NCBI GenBank assembly: GCA_009930125.1
Contig: RZYZ01000092.1
Coordinates: 1 to 8,075, forward strand
Reading direction: 5' to 3'
Origin: Clostridia bacterium
Lineage (GTDB): Bacteria > Bacillota > Clostridia > Clostridiales > Clostridiaceae
Length of the DNA stretch: 8,075 nt
A model generated the notes under the pieces. That model was not told where the DNA came from and searched no databases. It saw only the letters and a program-made list of their open reading frames with translations. Shown here piece by piece: positions 1 to 5,734 of this stretch; within the stretch, counting starts at the first letter, position 1; every line of letters starts with the position of its first letter. The translations under genes were made by a program, and so were the position numbers.

Positions 1-1349
1 GTCTGGCTACTGAACTTCATCTTTGCCACATCATAGCCGGTGAAACCGCCGCTTTGAAAATGAATCTCTTCTATGACCTTTTCTTCTGTCTCTGTCACTG
101 TGTTTCTGAGACACAGTAATAGCTTGAGAAGAGAGCCGTCTCTGATTCTTTCCATCAGATAAGAACCATCCTCTTTATAAGCTTTGACTGCATCAAAAAG
201 TACGGATAGAATCTGTTCGGGATTGAGTTTTTCGCACTTTATATACTTCATGGAATCATGTTCCCAAGGTGCCATTTTCTGCAAGGACAGAGAGTCTGAA
301 GAGTTCAGCTGATAATCCAGTCGACTTTCAAGAAATTGTAAAAATTCTTCGGTGAAGTAATCAGCAAATTCCTTCAGATCAAAATCTGGTTGATCTATAG
401 GAGGAATGAAAAGATCAGCCGGAGGTGCTGGAGAGAACTCATCCAGATCATCATACGCAAAAAGGTCTGCGAGCTTAGGAATGTATTTTGTCAGCACATG
501 AGAGGGATTTGCATCTCCCTCCACGCCCATAAATTCCTGCCACTCATGGTAGATGCCTAGAAGTTTTCCATCCAGATAGGTAAGAGCGCTTTTCCTGATC
601 CAGGAAGGTACGCCATAGTAGGCTTCTGCAATGGATCCTGTGATGGCGGCCAGAGTATCGCTGTCTCCACCAACTGAGATGGCAATTCTGATGGCGTCTT
701 CGAAGGAGGTGGACTCCAGAAAGGCTAAAATGGCCTGAGGTACAGTATCCTGACAGGTTTCATTGAACTTGTAGGTGTCCCTGATTTGATCGATGGTGAA
801 ATCAAGCTTGTAGTACTCACGTTCAATTCTCTTTCTGATTTCAGGCTTTGTGTAGCCCATGCGTGCAAGAAAGATGCAGAGCGCAGTGGCATCAGCCCCT
901 TTATACCCTTCAGGATGATTGTGTGAGACTCCGGTGATGATTCGGGACAGGTACATGACTTCTCTTTCTGTTCTTCCTGCAAGTCCTGCCGGACTGATGC
1001 GCATGGCAGCGCCATTTCCATAGCTGTTGTAGGGTTTCGGATTATAGCTGAAAATCCAGTCATGAAATCTGCCACCGTAGCCACAGTCAGGGTACTGCTG
1101 CCCGATTTCCTGCATGTACAGTATAGTCTTTTTTTCGAGCATTCTTGCATGTTCTTCATTATTCTCAAAAGGCATGAAAGGGGATTCTTCCTCTTTTTCC
1201 GCTTCCATGATGGCTTTTGCTGCTGCAAGGGTCATGATGCTGTCGTCCGTGACAAAGCAGTCTTCTGCAAAAAGCTCGAAGTCCTTACTCCGATGATTAT
1301 GAAATTCAAATCGTGAACCGACGATATCTCCTATGATGGCTCCTATCAT
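1..1349 (-). CDS. ADP-ribosylglycohydrolase family protein (C-terminus beyond window)
   Basis: I translated this frame by hand from 1349 to the window edge: 449 codons without a stop. The N-terminal ~245 residues fit the ADP-ribosylglycohydrolase (DraG/ARH) fold, which removes ADP-ribose from modified proteins or other ADP-ribosylated molecules using two metal ions. Visible family marks are GDIVGSRFE near residues 7-15, the metal-binding TDDS at 34-37, GNGAAMRISP at 111-120, SHNHPEG at 142-148, and the second metal-binding motif GGDSDT at 227-232. About 200 further residues follow, acidic and proline-containing around 275-300; I do not recognise a domain there. The ATG at 1349 is preceded by GGAGGT at a spacing of about 7-8 nt, which fixes the start. 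It is transcribed away from the CRISPR locus, and the natural substrate cannot be told from sequence. Family assignment is strong; any role in immunity is inference. Confidence 0.9.
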   Translation of the reverse strand, partial: MIGAIIGDIVGSRFEFHNHRSKDFELFAEDCFVTDDSIMTLAAAKAIMEAEKEEESPFMPFENNEEHARMLEKKTILYMQEIGQQYPDCGYGGRFHDWIFSYNPKPYNSYGNGAAMRISPAGLAGRTEREVMYLSRIITGVSHNHPEGYKGADATALCIFLARMGYTKPEIRKRIEREYYKLDFTIDQIRDTYKFNETCQDTVPQAILAFLESTSFEDAIRIAISVGGDSDTLAAITGSIAEAYYGVPSWIRKSALTYLDGKLLGIYHEWQEFMGVEGDANPSHVLTKYIPKLADLFAYDDLDEFSPAPPADLFIPPIDQPDFDLKEFADYFTEEFLQFLESRLDYQLNSSDSLSLQKMAPWEHDSMKYIKCEKLNPEQILSVLFDAVKAYKEDGSYLMERIRDGSLLKLLLCLRNTVTETEEKVIEEIHFQSGGFTGYDVAKMKFSSQ

Positions 1350-1378
1350 GATTAGCACCTCCAAGTATATTTTCGAGG

Positions 1379-1403
1379 CTGAAACAGGAATACTCCGTTT
1401 CAG
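1379..1403. promoter_or_regulatory. Hairpin / operator-like inverted repeat upstream of the ADP-ribosylglycohydrolase gene
   Basis: Arms CTGAAAC (1379-1385) and GTTTCAG (1397-1403) are perfectly complementary. The pairing continues inward with GGA (1387-1389) and TCC (1394-1396) after one bulged A, leaving a 4-nt loop. This gives ten base pairs, ending 30 nt upstream of the ATG at 1349. No T-run follows on either strand, so it is not a standard intrinsic terminator. It could be a repressor operator or a 5' UTR structure for the leftward gene; the sequence does not decide between these. Confidence 0.5.
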
Positions 1404-1421
1404 AGACCTCTTCATAATTCC

Positions 1422-1427
1422 ACTATA
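1422..1427 (-). promoter_or_regulatory. Weak candidate -10 box for the leftward gene
   Basis: On the minus strand the hexamer TATAGT lies at 1427-1422, about 75 bp from the ATG of the ADP-ribosylglycohydrolase gene. It would put the transcript start near 1415, with the 1379-1403 hairpin inside the 5' UTR. I find no good -35 hexamer at the right distance, so this is only a candidate. Confidence 0.25.
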
Positions 1428-1546
1428 TTGCTTGATGTGTACTGAAAGAAGGACAATGGATGTTGTACTGTAGTAATAGTAGATATTGTAAATCTTAAAT
1501 TGTATAGATAGGAAGTAATCACAAGCATAAAACTATTACTATCATA

Positions 1547-1575
1547 TTTCAATAATTTTCTGAATAGTCTATAAT
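1547..1575 (+). promoter_or_regulatory. Candidate promoter of the CRISPR array (and possibly the cas operon)
   Basis: A perfect -10 hexamer TATAAT lies at 1570-1575. Seventeen bases upstream is a poor -35, TTTCAA, at 1547-1552, matching the consensus at about three of six positions. Transcription would start near 1582 and run rightward through the inverted repeat at 1595-1630 and into the array at 1773. It is the best rightward promoter I can find upstream of the array. No comparable promoter is obvious in the 17 nt between the last repeat and cas6. Confidence 0.45.
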
Positions 1576-1594
1576 GGTACTAGATGCTATTATC

Positions 1595-1630
1595 AATCAA
1601 TACATTTTTAGATGCAAAAATGTATTGATT
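1595..1630. repeat. Perfect 15-bp inverted repeat in the CRISPR leader
   Basis: AATCAATACATTTTT (1595-1609) and AAAAATGTATTGATT (1616-1630) are exact reverse complements with a 6-nt loop, AGATGC. It lies about 20 bp past the candidate TATAAT box and 142 bp before the first repeat. It is very AT-rich and has no flanking T-tract on the rightward strand, so it does not look like a standard terminator. The motif TAGATGC occurs in the loop region (1609-1615) and again at 1581-1587. Possible roles are a dimeric regulator site, a 5' structure on the pre-crRNA, or a remnant of a small mobile element. Confidence 0.7.
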
Positions 1631-1681
1631 ATACGATTTCTCAGCCGCACCTGATATATCAATGGTTTGAGGTGATTTTCT

Positions 1682-1777
1682 ATGGCTATATGTACATTAA
1701 ATCTCAGTATTTTCATTTTGCCCCGCAAACAGGGTTGGGAAGCATTGGTAAAGCTAGTGTTGCAGACACGGGGTTAA
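1682..1777 (+). CDS. Possible 31-residue leader peptide ending in CRISPR repeat 1
   Basis: An ATG at 1682 follows GAGGTG (1669-1674) at a 7-nt spacing, a good ribosome binding site. The frame encodes 31 residues beginning MAICTLNLSIFILPRK and ends at a TAA (1775-1777) formed by the first bases of repeat 1 (GTTAA). I do not recognise the peptide. Its middle is hydrophobic (residues 5-14) followed by basic residues. It would lie on the array transcript if the promoter near 1570 is real. Short ORFs with a fair ribosome site arise by chance, so this is tentative. Confidence 0.25.
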   Translation: MAICTLNLSIFILPRKQGWEALVKLVLQTRG

Positions 1778-2232
1778 AAAGATTGATCCCCACACGGGGA
1801 CGGAAACACTACTCTTGTAAGTCGATTGTTCAACTTCAAAGTGTTAAAAAGATTGATCCCCACACGGGGACGGAAACAGTGGGTTGAATTCCTTTACTAT
1901 CCATGAGATTGTTGTTAAAAAGATTGATCCCCACACGGGGACGGAAACGATAGACACCATGCACCAATTATTTTATCATTCATGTTAAAAAGATTGATCC
2001 CCACACGGGGACGGAAACATGTCCTGGTTGTGGATGGTCTTTGTGTACTGTCTTGTAATAGAATGATCCCCACACGGGGACGGAAACATATTTGACTGTA
2101 GTGAACGTGACATCTGTTCATACGTTAAAAAGATTGATCCCCACACGGGGACGGAAACTCTTGTAGTGGTTCACATGCTATTTCGTGGTCGAATTCTGTT
2201 AAAAAGATTGATCCCCACACGGGGACGGAAAC
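1773..2232 (+). CRISPR. Type III-A CRISPR array: seven 35-bp repeats, six spacers
   Basis: Repeats start at 1773, 1843, 1914, 1984, 2053, 2124 and 2198, each 35 bp. Spacers are 35, 36, 35, 34, 36 and 39 bp and differ from one another. Six repeats are identical: they begin GTTAAAAAGATTG, carry a short palindrome TCCCC-ACAC-GGGGA, and end ACGGAAAC. The repeat at 2053 is degenerate. Cas6 cutting at the 3' base of the hairpin would leave ACGGAAAC as the 8-nt crRNA 5' tag; from memory this is the tag of the Streptococcus thermophilus Csm system. The tag orientation, the AT-rich leader on the left and the cas genes on the right all indicate rightward transcription. Reading frames through the array translate the repeat as KRLIPTRGRKH or similar and are not genes. 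Spacer targets cannot be identified here. Confidence 0.98.
2053..2087 (+). repeat. Degenerate fifth CRISPR repeat
   Basis: Aligned without gaps, this unit differs from the consensus at positions 1, 3, 4, 7 and 11 (it begins TTGTAATAGAATG instead of GTTAAAAAGATTG). The hairpin and the 3' tag ACGGAAAC are unchanged. Cas6 processing should therefore still work; only the part that becomes the trimmed 3' end of the preceding crRNA is altered. Decay is unusual in being internal, since the two repeats after it are perfect. Confidence 0.9.
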
Positions 2233-2237
2233 ATTGT

Positions 2238-2243
2238 AGGAGG
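2238..2243 (+). promoter_or_regulatory. cas6 ribosome binding site directly after the last repeat
   Basis: AGGAGG lies five bases after the end of the last repeat and 6 nt before the ATG at 2250. It decides the cas6 start: the ORF is open further left, but that part is translated repeat and spacer, and the in-frame ATG at 2262 has no properly spaced site. Confidence 0.85.
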
Positions 2244-2249
2244 CATAGG

Positions 2250-3017
2250 ATGCTTACAAAAATGAAAATCAAATTAGAGAAATCTTCAGAAGAAAGATTT
2301 AGTCATAATATTTCATCATTATTTCACGGTTTTCTCTTTGAGATTATGGATAAAAAGAATGCAGATGTTCTCCATAAAGAGGGGCTTAAATCATTCAGTC
2401 AGTATCTTGATTTCAGATCTGATGAGATTGAATGGAATGTGATGTCCATGAACCAGGGGACTCATGAAGCGCTTATTCATTCTCTGGACAGTATTAATGA
2501 AATAGATATCAGGCATAAGAACAGAAAGTTTAAAATAACGGATCGTTTAATTGAAACAACCACTTTGGATGAACTGCTGAAGGAACATTACTTTACCGAT
2601 GGAGACCGATTCATCCACTTAGCATTTATCACTCCTACATCATTTAAGAGCCAGGGAGAGTATCAGTTCTTTCCTGATTTAAGGCTGATTTATCAGAGTC
2701 TGATGCATAAATTTGATCATGTATCAGAAGAGTCTAAGATCTTTGATGAAGAGGTTCTGCAGCATCTTACAGAGCACTCTGTCATTACCAGATATCAGCT
2801 GAAATCGACACTGTTTCATCTGGAAAGGGTGAAGATACCATCTTTTACTGGAAAAATCACCATTAAAGTGCATGGTCCACAGAGTCTGGTGAATCTAGCC
2901 AATCTGCTGTTTTATTTTGGGGAATATTCAGGGATTGGCATTAAGTGCTCACTGGGTATGGGTGCCATAAGGGTAGAGAAGAAAGGGGAAGAGAGTATAT
3001 GGAAAAAAAGATACTGA
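2250..3017 (+). CDS. cas6: Cas6 CRISPR repeat endoribonuclease
   Basis: This 255-residue protein has the length and end motifs of Cas6, the metal-independent RNase that cuts pre-crRNA inside each repeat to make crRNAs for the Csm complex. The N-terminus is a ferredoxin-like RAMP start (MKIKLEK at 5-11), followed by LFHGFLFE at 24-31, with His26 a candidate for the catalytic or RNA-contacting histidine. The C-terminal glycine-rich loop GIGIKCSLGMG (228-238) is the hallmark of the family. The ATG at 2250 is chosen for its AGGAGG; an open frame back to 2166 only reads through the array. The gene lies 17 nt after the last repeat and its 3' end overlaps cas10 by 19 nt, so it heads the Csm operon. 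Its mRNA probably carries the array it processes. Confidence 0.93.
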   Translation: MLTKMKIKLEKSSEERFSHNISSLFHGFLFEIMDKKNADVLHKEGLKSFSQYLDFRSDEIEWNVMSMNQGTHEALIHSLDSINEIDIRHKNRKFKITDRLIETTTLDELLKEHYFTDGDRFIHLAFITPTSFKSQGEYQFFPDLRLIYQSLMHKFDHVSEESKIFDEEVLQHLTEHSVITRYQLKSTLFHLERVKIPSFTGKITIKVHGPQSLVNLANLLFYFGEYSGIGIKCSLGMGAIRVEKKGEESIWKKRY

Positions 3018-5338
3018 AGCTGGTCATAGGAAGCTTGCTTCACGATATCGGCAAGGTGCTGCATCGAGGAAACGACGGACGAAATCACAGTGTGAGCGGA
3101 TATGATTTTCTGAAAAATGAAGTAAAACTGAGTGATGAGGAAATTCTGGATCAGGTCAGATTTCATCATGCCAAGGAAATCAGAGAACATAGACTAAACG
3201 ATGAAAATCTGGCATACATCACCTATATGGCAGATAACATCGCATCAGGAATTGATAGAAGAGAACTTGATGATAAAGAATGGGGATTCAGCAAAGAAAT
3301 GCCTCTTTCAAGTATCTATAATATTCTCAATCATAATGATGAGAAAAAGAACTACAACCCCGGGAAACTCAGTGCAGAAGGGGATATCAACTATCCAGGT
3401 GAAACAAACGGTCTGTATAATGAAAGCCACTATGAGGCGCTAAGAGCAGAACTTCTTCAGAAACTTTCGGAAATTGAATTATCCGAATCTTACGTGAACT
3501 CATTACTCGAACTTCTGGAAGCTTATCTTACTTATGTGCCATCCTCAACAGCACACAAGGAAAGAGCGGATATCTCCTTATACGATCACATGAAACTTAC
3601 AGCGGCATTAGCTTCAGATATCTATCTCTTTCTCACATCCAAGGAGGATGAAAACTATAGAAAAACGCTATTTGATGACGGAAAGAGATTTTACGAGGAG
3701 AAAGGCTTTCTCCTGTACAGTCTTGATTTTTCCGGAATTCAGGATTTCATCTATACCACTGCAAGCAGAGGCGCACTGAAGTCACTAAGAGGAAGATCTT
3801 TTTATCTGGAAATCATGATGGAACATCTCGTGGATGAGCTTCTGGATAAAGCTGAGCTTACAAGAGTCAACGTACTGTATACGGGAGGAGGGCACAGTTA
3901 TCTTCTTCTTCCCAACACCGGAAAAATGAAGATGTTCATTGATGAATTTGAGTCTGAATCAAGGGCCTGGTTTATGGAAACCTTTGGCGCAGCGCTGTAT
4001 GTCAGTGGAGGATATGCTGAGTGCAGCACCATGGATCTTCGAAATCAGCCAACAGGAAGCTATAAGAAAATCTTTCAGGAAGCAGGCCGGAATCTTTCCA
4101 TACGAAAACTGAGAAGATACGATGCAGATGAGATACGGAAACTGAATGATCATAAGGCGTTGCAGTCAGAGCGGGAATGTGTGGTCTGCAGAAGAAGAGA
4201 TCTCCTGGGAGAGGGAGAGAAATGCAGGATCTGTGCAGGCATAGAAAGTTTTTCCGGAAGCATACTCCATGAACCCTTCTTTGTCATAGCAAACAATCCA
4301 CTGAACGGAAAAATTCATGATGGACTGCCCCTTCCAGGAAATAAGATCATCAGAGCAGCATCAAAGGAAGAACTGATCGACCAGATGAAACATGACCAAA
4401 ACTATGTGAGAAGCTATGCAAAGAACAGTCAGTACATCGGACATGGTTTAGCGACAAAGCTTTGGGTAGGCGACTATATGGGAGCCAAAACCTTTGAAGA
4501 AATGGGAGAGAGTGCCCAGGGAATCAATCGGATTGCTGTGATGCGAGGAGATATAGATAATCTGGGTAAAGCGTTCGTGGCCGGATTTGAACATGAAAAA
4601 TATGGAGACCGCTATGTGACGCTTTCAAGAACCGCAACATTCTCCAGAAGCCTTTCCCTGTTTATGAAGCATCACATCAATCAGATTCTATCGGAAGGGA
4701 CATACTATCTGGATCCAGGGAAAAACCCTGGAAGAAGAAAAGTCTCCATTGTCTATTCAGGCGGGGATGACACATTCGTGGTGGGATCCTGGGATGAAGT
4801 CATTGGCTTTTCTGTTGACCTGTATCATCTTCTGAAGAAATACACCCAGGGTACGCTCACTTATTCAGCGGGCATCGGTATCTTTGCCTCCAAGTATCCA
4901 GTTATTGCCATGGCCAGAGAAACAGCGGCTCTGGAGAGCACTGCGAAGAGCCTGGATGGGAAGAACGCGGTGAGTCTTTTCTCAGAAGCCTATACGTGGT
5001 CCTGGGAAATTTTCATCGAAAAGGTTCTGATGGAGAAACTGAAAGCCATTCAACTCTATTTTGATGTGTCCAGACAGCATGGAATGAGCTTCTTATATCA
5101 TCTGCTGGCGCTGATCCGACAAAGAGAAGAAAAAATCAATCTGGCAAGATATGCGTATCTTCTTGCTCGCATGGAGCCGCCTAAAGATGCGGAGGAAACT
5201 GTGAAAAACGGGTATCGGAATTTTTCTAGAAAGATGTATGACTGGATGAAGAACAAGGAGGACTGCAGACAGCTGGAAATGGCCATGCAGATTTACGCTT
5301 ATCTAAACCGAAATCAGGAGGAGGATTCAAATGAGTAA
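2999..5338 (+). CDS. csm1: Cas10/Csm1, large subunit of the type III-A effector complex
   Basis: The 779-residue protein is the signature subunit of Csm complexes. It has an N-terminal HD nuclease domain (LLHDIGK at 13-19, His15-Asp16; later FHHAKE and ADNIASGIDRR) expected to cut single-stranded DNA. A first palm domain includes DFSGIQDF at 243-250 and LRGRSFYLE from 263. A zinc module has cysteines 394, 397, 409 and 412. A second palm has RGDIDNLG at 516-523 and SGGDD at 587-591. The GGDD (588-591) is the conserved active site that makes cyclic oligoadenylate from ATP when target RNA binds. A helical C-terminal domain ends the protein. The ATG at 2999 is preceded by GGGGAA and gives the usual start MEKKILKLVIG; an upstream ATG at 2945 adds 18 unlikely residues. 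It overlaps cas6 by 19 nt and csm2 by 8 nt. Both catalytic centres look intact. Confidence 0.97.
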   Translation: MEKKILKLVIGSLLHDIGKVLHRGNDGRNHSVSGYDFLKNEVKLSDEEILDQVRFHHAKEIREHRLNDENLAYITYMADNIASGIDRRELDDKEWGFSKEMPLSSIYNILNHNDEKKNYNPGKLSAEGDINYPGETNGLYNESHYEALRAELLQKLSEIELSESYVNSLLELLEAYLTYVPSSTAHKERADISLYDHMKLTAALASDIYLFLTSKEDENYRKTLFDDGKRFYEEKGFLLYSLDFSGIQDFIYTTASRGALKSLRGRSFYLEIMMEHLVDELLDKAELTRVNVLYTGGGHSYLLLPNTGKMKMFIDEFESESRAWFMETFGAALYVSGGYAECSTMDLRNQPTGSYKKIFQEAGRNLSIRKLRRYDADEIRKLNDHKALQSERECVVCRRRDLLGEGEKCRICAGIESFSGSILHEPFFVIANNPLNGKIHDGLPLPGNKIIRAASKEELIDQMKHDQNYVRSYAKNSQYIGHGLATKLWVGDYMGAKTFEEMGESAQGINRIAVMRGDIDNLGKAFVAGFEHEKYGDRYVTLSRTATFSRSLSLFMKHHINQILSEGTYYLDPGKNPGRRKVSIVYSGGDDTFVVGSWDEVIGFSVDLYHLLKKYTQGTLTYSAGIGIFASKYPVIAMARETAALESTAKSLDGKNAVSLFSEAYTWSWEIFIEKVLMEKLKAIQLYFDVSRQHGMSFLYHLLALIRQREEKINLARYAYLLARMEPPKDAEETVKNGYRNFSRKMYDWMKNKEDCRQLEMAMQIYAYLNRNQEEDSNE

Positions 5339-5720
5339 ACTGAACGAACAGACCTATGTCAATGATGCGGAAGAGGTCATCAGATCTCTCATAACAGAAA
5401 ATCGATGGGGAGGCACGGAGCTTAAGCTCTCCACATCGAAAATCAGAAACCTTTTGTCTCTGATTTCGGCCATCTACAATGATGTCCGGCAGGATTTCAG
5501 CGAAACGTTATCGGAAGAGATTCAGAGCAGAATACGTTATCTTAAAGTGCGTTTTGTATATGAATCCGGACGTGAACAGGATGTGAAGGAATTTGTGAAG
5601 AAGGCGAAGATACTGGAATATCTGGATGAAATAGAAGACTCAAGAAAGCGCTTTCTAGCTTTCGCGAAGTATATGGAAGCGCTGGTAGCCTATCACAAAT
5701 ATCATGGTGGAAGAGATTAA
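5331..5720 (+). CDS. csm2: Csm2, small subunit of the type III-A complex
   Basis: The 129-residue protein matches the usual size of Csm2, the all-helical small subunit that lies along the inside of the Csm filament, bridging the Csm3 backbone and contacting crRNA and target RNA. Recognisable traits are the segment KLSTSKIRNLLSLISAIYND (residues 28-47), rich in helix-forming residues, and the C-terminal segment around EFVKKAKILEYLDEI followed by FAKYMEALVAYHKYHG. There is no catalytic motif, as expected. The start is set by AGGAGGAGG at 5316-5324, inside the end of cas10; the ATG overlaps the cas10 reading frame by 8 nt, indicating translational coupling. csm3 follows 14 nt after its stop. Confidence 0.93.
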   Translation: MSKLNEQTYVNDAEEVIRSLITENRWGGTELKLSTSKIRNLLSLISAIYNDVRQDFSETLSEEIQSRIRYLKVRFVYESGREQDVKEFVKKAKILEYLDEIEDSRKRFLAFAKYMEALVAYHKYHGGRD

Positions 5721-5734
5721 GGGGAGGAATAAAG

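Larger units (their letters stand above)
1350..1772. other. AT-rich divergent intergenic region / CRISPR leader
   Basis: About 420 bp separate the divergent minus-strand gene from the first CRISPR repeat. The region is AT-rich and has no convincing long gene. It must hold the promoter for the leftward gene and, most likely, the array promoter, since the repeats follow directly and read rightward. Listed separately are a hairpin at 1379-1403, a rightward TATAAT box at 1570-1575, a perfect inverted repeat at 1595-1630 and a short ORF at 1682-1777. A further 10-bp inverted pair, TAGTAATAGT (1471-1480) and ACTATTACTA (1532-1541), lies between them. I see no tRNA, rRNA or intrinsic terminator with a T-tract here. 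Confidence 0.7.

Noticed and set aside
725..1228. 167-codon minus-strand ORF
   Set aside because: It is a different frame inside the ADP-ribosylglycohydrolase gene, whose own frame is open throughout and carries the family motifs.
1711..1745. CCCC...GGG...GAAGC stretch resembling a repeat upstream of the array
   Set aside because: The similarity is weak with no consistent register, and it would leave a 27-bp spacer, too short for this array.
1612..1887. 91-codon + strand ORF through leader, repeat 1 and repeat 2
   Set aside because: It starts inside the inverted repeat, lacks a ribosome binding site, and its second half is translated CRISPR repeat.
1915..2121. 68-codon minus-strand ORF
   Set aside because: It lies wholly within the array and its repeated peptide is just the reverse complement of the repeats.
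1813..2166. TCTTGTAA in spacer 1 (1813-1820) and at the spacer 4/repeat 5 junction (2051-2058), with TCTTGTAG in spacer 6 (2159-2166)
   Set aside because: An 8-base match at unrelated positions in the units is compatible with chance, with no flanking similarity.
2166..2249. N-terminal extension of cas6 by 28 codons
   Set aside because: This stretch is spacer 6 and repeat 7. The ATG at 2250 has AGGAGG at 6 nt and gives a normal Cas6 N-terminus.
2945..2998. 18-codon extension of cas10
   Set aside because: It lies in the conserved cas6 C-terminal coding region, and the ATG at 2999 with GGGGAA gives the usual Csm1 start just before the HD motif.
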